Shown one piece after another: positions 25,927 to 35,231 of a stretch of 64,000 nucleotides of DNA. The stretch lies in assembly GCF_001189845.1 (NCBI RefSeq), contig NZ_LFLZ01000033.1, positions 1 through 64,000 of the forward strand. The letters run 5' to 3'. Source of the DNA: Bradyrhizobium tropiciagri (lineage in GTDB: Bacteria; Pseudomonadota; Alphaproteobacteria; Rhizobiales; Xanthobacteraceae). Numbering within the stretch: position 1 is the first letter of the stretch; the number at the start of each line of letters is the position of its first letter. The notes under the pieces are model-generated. The model saw only the letters and a list, made by a program, of their open reading frames with translations. It made no database searches and was not told the DNA's origin. A program made the translations under genes and the position numbers.

Positions 25927-26796
25927 ATGGCCTCTATCCTCACCAACCTGTTCGACGGCGTCGCCTACGGCATGCTGCTGTTCGTGCTCGCCTGCGGGCT
26001 GGCGGTGACGCTCGGGCTGATGAACTTCGTCAACCTCGCGCACGGCGCCTTCGCGATGGCCGGCGGCTATATCTGCGCGGTGCTGGTCAATCAGTCCGGC
26101 TGGCCGTTCTTCGCCGCGCTGCCGCTCGCCTTTGTCGGCAGCGCCCTGATCGGCATCGCGCTGGAGCGCACGCTGTACCGCCATCTCTACAGCCGCAGCC
26201 ATCTCGATCAGGTGCTGTTCTCGATCGGTCTGGTGTTCATGTCGGTCGCGGCGGTCGACTACATCATGGGATCGTCGCGGGTCTTCATCAAATTGCCGGC
26301 GGCGCTGGAGGGGCAGATCGATCTGTTCGGCGTCGGCATAGGCCGCTACCGGCTGATGATCGTCGTGATCTGCGGCCTGCTCACGCTGGCGCTGCAGTTG
26401 ATCCTCGCGAAGACGCGGTTCGGCAGCCGCCTGCGCGCCGCGGTCGACGATCCGCGCGCCGCGATCGGGCTCGGCATCAACGTGCCGCAAGTGTTCGCCT
26501 TCACCTTCGCCTTCGGCTGCGGCCTCGCCGGTCTCGGCGGCGCGCTGAGCGCGGAGATCCTGGGGCTCGATCCGTACTTCCCGCTCAAATTCATGATCTA
26601 CTTCCTGATCGTGGTGACGGTCGGCGGCTCGTCCTCGATCACCGGGCCGTTCCTCGCCTCGCTGCTGCTCGGCATCGCCGACGTCGCCGGCAAATATTAC
26701 GTGCCCAAGCTCGGCCCCTTCGTGATCTACACGGTCATGATCGTGATTCTGCTCTGGCGTCCGAACGGCCTGTTCGGCCGGACCGCGGCGCGGTGA
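25927..26796 (+). CDS. LivH-type ABC importer permease
   Basis: The 289-residue membrane protein starts MASILTNLFDGVAYGMLLF (ATG at 25927; a TTG lies one codon upstream) and carries the LivH signature LMNFVNLAHGAFAMAGGY, with eight or so hydrophobic segments. It should pair with the LivM-type product encoded 7 bp downstream. Confidence 0.9.
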   Translation: MASILTNLFDGVAYGMLLFVLACGLAVTLGLMNFVNLAHGAFAMAGGYICAVLVNQSGWPFFAALPLAFVGSALIGIALERTLYRHLYSRSHLDQVLFSIGLVFMSVAAVDYIMGSSRVFIKLPAALEGQIDLFGVGIGRYRLMIVVICGLLTLALQLILAKTRFGSRLRAAVDDPRAAIGLGINVPQVFAFTFAFGCGLAGLGGALSAEILGLDPYFPLKFMIYFLIVVTVGGSSSITGPFLASLLLGIADVAGKYYVPKLGPFVIYTVMIVILLWRPNGLFGRTAAR

Positions 26797-26803
26797 GGCT
26801 GAT

Positions 26804-27835
26804 ATGACCGCGCTGTCCGACGTCTCCTCTCATGCGATGGCCAGCGCGCGCTGGCGGATCAGCGAGGTCGCGTTCTGGGCGCTGGCGCTCGCCTGCGCAT
26901 TCCTGTTCCAGTCGCGCTACCTGATCATGACCGACATCGTGCGGCTCGGTCTGTTCGCGCTGTCGCTCGACCTGATCCTCGGCTATGCCGGAATCGTCTC
27001 GCTCGGCCACGCAGCCTTCTTCGGCGTCGGCGCCTATTCGGCCGGCTTGCTGGCGCTGCACGGCATCATCAACGAGCCGGTCATCGCGCTGGTCGCCGCG
27101 GGTCTCGTTGCGGCGGTGCTCGGCTTCCTGACCAGCTTCCTGGTCATCCGCGGCGTCGACCTGACCCGGCTGATGGTAACGCTCGGCATCGCGCTGCTGC
27201 TGGAAGCGCTCGCCGAACGCTTCTCCGATATCACCGGCGGCACCGATGGCCTGCAGGGAATCGAGATGCAGCCGATCCTCGGGCTGTTTGCCTTCGACAT
27301 GTTCGGCAAGACCGGGTTCTTCTACTCGCTGATCGTGCTGTTCATCCTGTTCCTGCTGGCGCGCCGCGTGGTGCATTCGCCGTTCGGCCTGTCGCTGCGG
27401 TCGATCAAGAACAATCCGTTGCGCGCGGCCGCGATCGGCGTGCCGGTCAACCGCCGCCTGATCGCGGTCTATACGCTGGCCGCGTTCTATGCCGGGATCG
27501 CCGGCGCGCTGTTCACCCAGACCACGGCACTTGCTTCCCTTGACGTATTTTCTTTCGAGCGCTCCGCCGACCTGATGCTGGTGCTCGTGATCGGCGGTAC
27601 CGGCTATCTCTATGGCGGCCTGATTGGCGCCGTCGTGTTCAAGATGCTGCAGGAGTTGTTCCAGAGCATCACCCCGCAATACTGGCTGTTCTGGATCGGC
27701 CTTGTGCTTGTCGTGATCGTGATGGTCGGCCGCGCGCGCATCCATCGCTGGGTGCTGTTCGTGCCGAATCTGGTCATCCGCCAATTCGCCGGCCGCAAGG
27801 CGGCCGTTGCCGTGCCGGAGAGCGACGTGTCATGA
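26804..27835 (+). CDS. LivM-type ABC importer permease
   Basis: The 343-residue membrane protein has about ten hydrophobic helices and the LivM hallmarks LGYAGIVSLGHAAFFGVGAY and, near the end, VLVIGGTGYLYGGLIGA. The stop overlaps the start of the LivG-type gene by 4 bp (ATGA), indicating coupled translation. The ligand is unknown. Confidence 0.9.
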   Translation: MTALSDVSSHAMASARWRISEVAFWALALACAFLFQSRYLIMTDIVRLGLFALSLDLILGYAGIVSLGHAAFFGVGAYSAGLLALHGIINEPVIALVAAGLVAAVLGFLTSFLVIRGVDLTRLMVTLGIALLLEALAERFSDITGGTDGLQGIEMQPILGLFAFDMFGKTGFFYSLIVLFILFLLARRVVHSPFGLSLRSIKNNPLRAAAIGVPVNRRLIAVYTLAAFYAGIAGALFTQTTALASLDVFSFERSADLMLVLVIGGTGYLYGGLIGAVVFKMLQELFQSITPQYWLFWIGLVLVVIVMVGRARIHRWVLFVPNLVIRQFAGRKAAVAVPESDVS

Positions 27836-28576
27836 CGATCGCGCTGGAAACCCGCAATCTCGAGAAATCCTTCGGCGGCCTTCGCGTCACCCGCGACCTC
27901 TCGCTGAAGGTGATGCAAGGTGCCCGCCATGCGCTGATCGGACCGAACGGTGCGGGCAAGACCACCGTCATCAATCAGCTCACCGGCGTGCTGACGCCGA
28001 ACAGCGGCCGCATCCTGCTCGAAGGTGCCGACATCACCGGCCTCTCCGTACACAAACGGGTGCTGCGCGGGTTGTCGCGCACCTTCCAGATCAACCAGCT
28101 CTATGCTGACCTGACCCCGCTCGAGACCATCGGGCTTGCGGTCTCCGAGCGAATGGGTCGCGGCGGCGACTGGTGGCGGCGGATGGGAACGCGCGCCGAC
28201 GTCAATGCCGAGATTGCCGAGATCCTGTCGCGCTTTCACCTGCTCGACGTCATGACCGAGCTCACCGCGACATTGCCTTACGGCAAGCAGCGCCTGCTCG
28301 AGATCGCGGTCGCGATTGCGGCGAAACCACGGGTGCTGCTGCTCGACGAGCCCGCGGCCGGCGTCCCCGAAAGCGAGCGCCACGATATCCTGGCGGCGGT
28401 CGCAGCGCTGCCGCGCGACGTCACCGTGCTGTTGATCGAGCACGACATGGACCTCGTGTTCTCCTTCGCCGACCGCATCTCGGTGCTGGTCAACGGCGGG
28501 TTGCTTACCGAGGGCGCGCCCGACGAGGTCGCGCGCGATCCGCAGGTGAGGGCGGTCTATCTCGGCGAGGCCGCCG

Positions 28577-28584
<8 letters not shown>
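27832..28584 (+). CDS. LivG-type ABC importer ATPase
   Basis: The 250-residue ATPase has Walker A GPNGAGKTT, the region LPYGKQRLLEIAVAIA in place of a canonical LSGGQ (as in many LivG proteins), and Walker B VLLLDEPAAGVPESER. The start overlaps LivM and the end overlaps the LivF-type gene by 8 bp. It energises the second importer. Confidence 0.9.
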
Positions 28585-29293
<709 letters not shown>

Positions 29294-29312
29294 CGACCTC
29301 AGGGAGTTCACC

Positions 29313-30431
29313 ATGCAGCGAACCAAGCCTCCGTTCCGCGCCGACGAGGTCGGCAGCCTGTTGCGGCCGCCGAAGATCAAGGAGGCCCGCGCCAAGCTGG
29401 AGAAGGGCGAGATCTCGGCCGACGAGCTGCGCAAGGTCGAGGACATGGAGATCGAGAAGGTCGTACACAAGCAGGCCTCGGTCGGCCTGAAGCTTGCGAC
29501 CGACGGCGAGTTCCGCCGCTCCTGGTGGCATTTCGATTTCCTCAGCCACCTGACCGGCTGCGAGCTGTTCCATCCCGACATGGGCATCCAGTTCGCGGGC
29601 GTGCAGACCCGGCATGACGCCATCCGGGTGATCGGCAAGCTGGACTTTTCCGATCAGCATCCGATGCTCGATCACTTCAGGTTCCTGAAGAAGTACGCTG
29701 ACCAGGCGCATGTCACGCCGAAGATGACGATCCCCTCGCCGGCGGTGCTGCACTTCCGCGGCGGCCGCAAGCTGATCTCGAAGGAGGTCTACCCGGATCT
29801 CGAGGAGTTCTATCAGGACCTCGGCAAGACCTATCGCAAGGCAGTGAAGGCGTTCTACGACGCCGGTTGCCGCTACCTGCAATTCGACGACACTGTCTGG
29901 GCCTATCTGTGCTCGCAGGAGGAATTGCAGAAATCGCGCGACCGCGGCGACGATCCCGATGGCTTGCAGGAGATCTACGCGCGCGTCATCAACTACGCGA
30001 TCGCCGATCGTCCGTCCGACATGGTGATCACGACGCATGTCTGCCGCGGCAATTTCCGCTCGACCTGGATTTCCTCCGGCGGCTATGAACCGGTCGCCGA
30101 GACCATGCTCGCCGGCACCAATTACGACGGCTATTTCCTGGAATATGATTCCGACCGCGCCGGCGGCTTCGAGCCGCTGCGCTTCCTGCCGAAGGGCAAC
30201 AAGGTCGTGGTGGTCGGCGTCATCACCTCGAAGTTCGGCGAGCTAGAGAAGAAGGACGATATCAAGCGGCGGCTGGAGGAGGCGGCGAAGTTCGCCCCGA
30301 TCGAGCAGCTCGCGGTGTCCCCGCAATGCGGCTTCGCCTCGACCGAGGAGGGCAACATCCTCTCCGAGGAAGAGCAGTGGGCCAAGCTCAGGCTCGCCGT
30401 CGAGGTCGCGAACGAGGTGTGGGGCAAGTAA
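29313..30431 (+). CDS. MetE-like cobalamin-independent methyltransferase (single domain)
   Basis: The 372-residue protein matches the catalytic C-terminal half of cobalamin-independent methionine synthase (UROD/MetE-like fold). Zinc-ligand candidates are visible in TTHVCRGN (His and Cys), LEYDSDRAG and the late Cys in VSPQCGFAST. Classical MetE is about 750 residues, so this is a short, standalone member, as found in many proteobacteria. Such proteins can transfer methyl groups from corrinoids, folates or xenobiotic methyl donors to a thiol. Its place at the end of a Liv operon suggests that the imported compound may be a methyl donor or thiol compound; this is inference. Confidence 0.82.
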   Translation: MQRTKPPFRADEVGSLLRPPKIKEARAKLEKGEISADELRKVEDMEIEKVVHKQASVGLKLATDGEFRRSWWHFDFLSHLTGCELFHPDMGIQFAGVQTRHDAIRVIGKLDFSDQHPMLDHFRFLKKYADQAHVTPKMTIPSPAVLHFRGGRKLISKEVYPDLEEFYQDLGKTYRKAVKAFYDAGCRYLQFDDTVWAYLCSQEELQKSRDRGDDPDGLQEIYARVINYAIADRPSDMVITTHVCRGNFRSTWISSGGYEPVAETMLAGTNYDGYFLEYDSDRAGGFEPLRFLPKGNKVVVVGVITSKFGELEKKDDIKRRLEEAAKFAPIEQLAVSPQCGFASTEEGNILSEEEQWAKLRLAVEVANEVWGK

Positions 30432-30443
30432 GACCGTCTCCGT

Positions 30444-30561
30444 CGTCATTGCGAGCCAACGGGTCGCGCGAACGCGCGCCCGATGACAGGCTCCACGAAG
30501 CAATCCACGTCCCCGCGCGGACAGAATGGATTGCTTCGTCGCTTCGCTCCTCGCAATGACG
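30444..30561. repeat. 118-bp inverted-repeat element with CGTCATTGCGAG ends
   Basis: The ends CGTCATTGCGAG and CTCGCAATGACG are perfect inverted repeats, and the interior has a second nested pair (GAAGCAATCCA and TGGATTGCTTC). This size and end sequence resemble a dispersed element I recall from Bradyrhizobium. It lies between two converging genes and may serve as a bidirectional terminator. Confidence 0.75.
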
Positions 30562-30576
30562 GGTGAGGGGGCCGCT

Positions 30577-32307
30577 TCACTGCTCCGCCAGATAGACCTC
30601 GCCGAGCAACGAAGAGTTCGACCACGGCACCTGCTTGTCCTTGGTCGCGGCGACGACCTCGGCGCGGACCCGCGTCAGCATCTGCTGCACTTCGAGGCCG
30701 GGCGTGCCGACATGGCGCGACAGTGCCGCAGAAAACGGGCTGTTGGCGCCTTCGCCGTCGAGTGCGACCTGGCCCGGCGCGGTCGCGAACGCGATCAGCG
30801 TGCCGGCGCCTAGCGTCGAGCCTGACCCGAGCGTAGCGGGCGCGGCAAGGCCGGAGCCGGCCTCGATGCCGCGGCTGGGCCCTGTGGACGCCACCTGCGG
30901 CGCCGTCGGATTGTTACGGCAGGCATCGAGGATCAGGATGTTGGTGCGGATCTGATCGTCGAGGCCGGCCATGATCGTATCCATATCGACCATCGCATCG
31001 GTCATGCGCCCGCCTGCCTTGAACTCGATATCGACAGGCACGAGGTAATTGCGGCCGTCGACCTGCACGCCATGGCCGGCGTAATAGACCACGGCGATCT
31101 GCGACTGCGTCGCCTCGCGCAGGAAGTCGTGGATCGTCCTCTGCATCGCGTCGCGGTCGAGATCGAGACCCTCCGAAACGGTGAAGCCGATGTCGCGCAG
31201 GCTCCTGGCGATGGCGCGTGCATCGTTGGGCGGATTGGGTAGCGCCTTCACATGCGCATAGGCGCCGTTGCCGATCACGAGCGCGACGCGCCGGCCGGCC
31301 GCTGCGGCTTGCACGCGTGCCGCCGGTGCGGCCGGATGAGCTGCGGCGGGCGCCGGCGGTGCGGGAGCGGGGCTGCTCTCGGCGGCAGGCACTGCCGCGG
31401 TCTTGCGTGGTGCTGCGTCAGCCTCCTTCAGCAGCGCGATCCGCACCTTGGCGGTGGCCTGGTTGGCTTTGCTGCCGACGTCGGAGGCGATGCCCTCGAT
31501 CACCACAGCGTAGTCTTCCTTGGCGTGCGCCGCGTCGCCCTTGGCTTCATAGGCGAGGCCGCGCTGGGTGTAGGCCGAGATCAGCACGCTGCCGGGCGGC
31601 GTCATGATGTTGACGGGCGCTTTCGCCTTCGCGAGCCGGATCGCGTCCGTCGTGTCCGCGATCGCGCGCGCGATGTCGCCCTTGGCGCGCCAGATCACGG
31701 CACGGCGGATCAGCGGCTGCGGCAGTGACGGATCGATCCTGACGGCCTCGTTGATGTCGGCGAGCGCGCCGTCGAGATCGCCGAGCGCCTGCTTCGACGC
31801 GCCGCGGTTCTGATAGGAGAACGCCGACCTCGGATCGGCCTTGATCGCCGCGTCATAGTCGGCAATCGCCTTGGCGTAGTCACCCTTGCCGCGATAGGCG
31901 TTGCCGCGGTTGTGATAGATGATGCCGCTCGGCGGCCCCATCCGCAGCGCGTCGTTGAAGTCGGCGATTGCGATGTCGTACTCGCCCTTGTCGTAATAGG
32001 CCGAGCCGCGCAGATTGTAGACGGCAGTGCTGGGCTTGAGACGCAGCGCCTCGGTCGCGTCCGCGATCACCTGCGGGTAGTTGCCCTTCTTGTTCCAGCC
32101 GACTGCGCGCCAGAAATAGATGGTCGCGAGCTTCTCGCCGGAAACCACCTTTAGCACGATGATCTTGGTGCAGGCGTCGATCATCTGGTCGGCCGGCGTG
32201 GTGTCGGTCGTGCAGAGCGGGCCGAGCTGGGAACGCGTCTGGGCGAAACCGGGCGCCGACCACAGGGCGGCAAGCAGCAGGCAGGGGATCAGGAGCAGGC
32301 GGCGCAT
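30577..32307 (-). CDS. TPR-repeat protein with C-terminal caspase-like (C14) domain
   Basis: The 576-residue exported protein has a signal peptide (MRRLLLIPCLLLAALWSAPG, cleavage near FAQ), then several TPR repeats between about residues 50 and 270 (blocks such as YNLRGSAYYDKGEYDIAIAD and YHNRGNAYRGKGDYAKAIAD), a Pro/Ala-rich linker, and a caspase domain from about 335. The catalytic His is in VVYYAGHG and the Cys in ILDACRNNP, both intact. It probably acts in the periplasm or outside the cell, where bacterial metacaspase-like proteins are of unclear function. Substrate and partners are unknown. Confidence 0.88.
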   Translation of the reverse strand: MRRLLLIPCLLLAALWSAPGFAQTRSQLGPLCTTDTTPADQMIDACTKIIVLKVVSGEKLATIYFWRAVGWNKKGNYPQVIADATEALRLKPSTAVYNLRGSAYYDKGEYDIAIADFNDALRMGPPSGIIYHNRGNAYRGKGDYAKAIADYDAAIKADPRSAFSYQNRGASKQALGDLDGALADINEAVRIDPSLPQPLIRRAVIWRAKGDIARAIADTTDAIRLAKAKAPVNIMTPPGSVLISAYTQRGLAYEAKGDAAHAKEDYAVVIEGIASDVGSKANQATAKVRIALLKEADAAPRKTAAVPAAESSPAPAPPAPAAAHPAAPAARVQAAAAGRRVALVIGNGAYAHVKALPNPPNDARAIARSLRDIGFTVSEGLDLDRDAMQRTIHDFLREATQSQIAVVYYAGHGVQVDGRNYLVPVDIEFKAGGRMTDAMVDMDTIMAGLDDQIRTNILILDACRNNPTAPQVASTGPSRGIEAGSGLAAPATLGSGSTLGAGTLIAFATAPGQVALDGEGANSPFSAALSRHVGTPGLEVQQMLTRVRAEVVAATKDKQVPWSNSSLLGEVYLAEQ

Positions 32308-32492
32308 CGGTTATCCGGGCGTGGCGGCCGTCATGGTGATCGGCGACGGCGAGGTGGTTCTGGAGGCGATCATGAATGTTTGGTGATCGGGCGGCAGAGG
32401 GGGTTCAACTGGTGGGAAAACGGTGGTAAGACCTCGCCGCACACTATCTCTGCCCACTTTTGTCCCACTCGCTGCTGCCCACTCCAGGCGCC

Positions 32493-33847
32493 ATGAAGAA
32501 CGACGAAATCCTCAGCCAGATCACGGATTTCTGCCGGCGCTCCGACATGGCGGAGACGACGTTCGGCCGCCGTGCCGTCAATGACGGCAAGCTGGTGCAC
32601 CGGCTGCGCGAGGGCAAGCGCATCACCATCGATACGCTCGATCGCATCAATGGCTTCATCGCGACGTCGACGCCGGGGGGCGTGGCGCCGCCGCGCGGGC
32701 TCGTGGTGCCGCCGGAAAAGCGCGATCCGAGGGGTAATTTCCGCTTCTTCGAGAACCGCCAGCGCTATCTGCTGTTCGTGCATACCTGCAGCGAGAAGCG
32801 GGTGATCGCCGACCGGGTCGCGTTGGAACTGGGCGCGATCCACCCCCGGCCGCCGGCGCTGCGGGTGTTCGACGCCGGGATGGGCGATGGCACCGTGCTG
32901 GCGCGGGTCCTGCGTGCCATGCATGGCCGCTTCCCACATATGCCGTTCTATGTCGCCGGCAAGGAACTGAGCCTCGAGGACGTCCGCCTCACCCTGGACA
33001 AAGTCCCGGACCGTCTGTTTGAGCACCCGGCCAGTGTCTTCGTGTTCACCAACATGTATTACGCCGAGGCGCCCTGGCTGACGCCGAAGAACTCCGCGGC
33101 GGCCGCCAGCATGATCTGGCACGAAGTGGCGCTGCGCGGGGCCTCCTCCGGCGAATTCGAGGCCCAGATCGCGGAACTCGGTCCATTCCTGGAGCAGAAT
33201 TGGCGGGCCAATCTCAGTCCCGGCAATGCGATGCCAATCTATGAGCGGCCGGTGGCACTGGTGCTGTACCGCGACGATCACCGCTTCCTGCTCGATTCCA
33301 TCATTCCGCGGGCCGGCCGCACCGAAGCGAATTTCGATCTTGTGATCGCCTCGCAACCCTACCGCGCGAAGTCCTCGGTGAACTTTCGCGCCAAGCGGAT
33401 CATCGCGCCGCTGGCCCGCGCGCTGCGCGGCGGCGGGCGGCTGATAGGAATCCACTCCCACGGAAGCGATCCCGGGCTTGAAATGATTCAAGCGTCTGGC
33501 CCGGAGAAAATCCTTTCGCCGTCAGCCGCCATGAGATACTGCGCGCGGTGAAATACGAGTTGGGCTCGGCGGGTCGCGAGCTGAACTTCAATGCCTACGC
33601 CGATAATCGCTCGATCTTCCGATATGATATGGAAGCGCTGCCTAATGAGGTGACCGGCTCGATCGGAACCTCGACGGCCTTTGCCGCGTGGAATGCCGCG
33701 GTGTATGTCGCGCAGATCGAAGATGAGCGGTTGGTCGAAACGACCGAAAACGGACGAGCTCTCGAGGCCACACGCGAAGTTCTCCGCAAACACAACGGGC
33801 TGTGGTTCTACGACGAATCCTACGTCATCTCACGGCGACGAGACTGA
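32493..33847 (+). pseudogene. SAM-dependent methyltransferase with HTH-like N-terminus, frameshifted
   Basis: Two adjoining frames form one protein of about 450 residues. The N-terminal 60 residues (FCRRSDMAETTFGRRAVNDG) resemble a helix-turn-helix module. From about residue 80 a class I methyltransferase follows, with the SAM motif RVFDAGMGDGTVL. Near 33493 the frame breaks: the natural continuation LEMIQA, then WPGENPFAVSRHEILRA, is in the next frame, and the rest runs to 33847. One missing base explains it. The start at 32493 follows from the start of the conserved N-terminal module. It is 61 bp upstream of metK. A sequencing error cannot be excluded. Confidence 0.75.
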
Positions 33848-33908
33848 CATGCCGGGGACATATTCACCAACCAACGTCGGACTTCGACGAAACAAGGGGT
33901 TTGCTTGA

Positions 33909-35105
33909 ATGCGCGCGTCTTATCTCTTCACCAGCGAGTCGGTCTCGGAAGGCCATCCGGACAAGGTCTGCGATCGTATCTCGGATGAGATCGTCGATCT
34001 GTTCTACCGTGAGGGACCGAAAGCGGGCATCGACCCGTGGCAGATCCGTGCGGCCTGCGAGACGCTCGCGACCACCAACAAGGTGGTGATCGCCGGCGAA
34101 ACGCGCGGCCCGAGCTCGGTCACCAACGACCACATCGAGAGCGTCGTGCGCGGCGCCATCAAGGACATCGGCTACGAGCAGGACGGCTTCCACTGGAAGA
34201 CCTGCGACATCGAGATCCTGCTGCATCCGCAGTCGGCCGATATCGCGCAGGGCGTCGACGCGCTGCAGCCGGGCGAGGTCAAGGAAGAGGGTGCCGGCGA
34301 CCAGGGCATCATGTTCGGTTACGCCACCAACGAGACGCCGGACCTGATGCCGGCGCCGATCTTCTACGCCCACAAGATCCTGCGCCTGATCTCCGAAGCG
34401 CGCCACTCCGGCAAAGAGAAGGTGCTGGGTCCGGACTCCAAGAGCCAGGTCACCGTGCAGTACGAGAACGGCAAGCCGGTCGGCGTCCGCGAGATCGTGG
34501 TCTCGCACCAGCATCTGGTCGAGGATCTCTCCTCCAACCAGATCCGCGACATCGTCGAGCCGTATGTGCGCGAGGCGCTGCCGAAGGAGTGGATCAACGG
34601 CAAGACGATCTGGCACATCAATCCGACCGGCAAGTTCTTCATCGGCGGTCCCGACGGCGATTCCGGCCTGACCGGCCGCAAGATCATTGTCGACACTTAC
34701 GGCGGCGCGGCTCCGCATGGCGGCGGCGCGTTCTCCGGCAAGGATCCGACCAAGGTCGACCGTTCGGCAGCTTATGCCGCGCGCTACGTCGCCAAGAACA
34801 TCGTCGCGGCCGGTCTTGCCGACCGCTGCACGCTGCAGCTCGCCTACGCGATCGGCGTGGCGCGTCCGCTGTCGATCTACATCGACACCCACGGCACCGG
34901 TAAGGTGTCGGAGGACGAGCTCGAGAAGGCGGCGGCCAAGGCGATGGATCTGACGCCGCGCGGCATCCGCACCCATCTCGATCTCAACCGCCCGATCTAC
35001 GCGCGCACCTCGGCCTACGGCCATTTCGGCCGCACGCCGGACAATGAGGGCGGCTTCTCCTGGGAGAAGACCGATCTCGTCGAGCCGCTGAAGCGCGCGC
35101 TCTAA
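33909..35105 (+). CDS. metK: S-adenosylmethionine synthase
   Basis: The 398-residue enzyme starts MRASYLFTSESVSEGHPDKV and has GAGDQGIMFGYA and GGGAFSGKDPTKVDRSAAY, all diagnostic of MetK. It makes SAM from methionine and ATP in the cytosol. It precedes ahcY, with a palindromic repeat between them, and follows a frameshifted methyltransferase. I looked for a SAM riboswitch in the 61-bp leader and saw none. Length matches the family of about 385-400 residues. Confidence 0.98.
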   Translation: MRASYLFTSESVSEGHPDKVCDRISDEIVDLFYREGPKAGIDPWQIRAACETLATTNKVVIAGETRGPSSVTNDHIESVVRGAIKDIGYEQDGFHWKTCDIEILLHPQSADIAQGVDALQPGEVKEEGAGDQGIMFGYATNETPDLMPAPIFYAHKILRLISEARHSGKEKVLGPDSKSQVTVQYENGKPVGVREIVVSHQHLVEDLSSNQIRDIVEPYVREALPKEWINGKTIWHINPTGKFFIGGPDGDSGLTGRKIIVDTYGGAAPHGGGAFSGKDPTKVDRSAAYAARYVAKNIVAAGLADRCTLQLAYAIGVARPLSIYIDTHGTGKVSEDELEKAAAKAMDLTPRGIRTHLDLNRPIYARTSAYGHFGRTPDNEGGFSWEKTDLVEPLKRAL

Positions 35106-35111
35106 CGCTTG

Positions 35112-35208
35112 CGTCATTCCGGGGCGCTCGCGAGAGCGAGCGAACCCGGAATCCTCTTCCGTCAGTTCCAGATTCCGGGTTCGTCTCTTCGAGGCGCCCC
35201 GGAATGAC
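35112..35208. repeat. 97-bp nested palindromic repeat between metK and ahcY
   Basis: GTCATTCCGGGGCGC at the left end and GCGCCCCGGAATGAC at the right end are perfect 15-bp inverted repeats. Inside, GAACCCGGAATC and GATTCCGGGTTC form a second inverted pair, and CGCTCGCGAGAGCGAGCG a third small hairpin. The element may modulate read-through from metK into ahcY. Confidence 0.8.
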
Positions 35209-35231
35209 CAGTTCAACAACAGGACGCTCAA

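Noticed and set aside
33848..33908. SAM riboswitch in the metK leader
   Set aside because: The leader is only 61 bp and lacks the conserved loop sequences of SAM-II or SAM/SAH aptamers that I know; it would need a covariance-model search to exclude fully.
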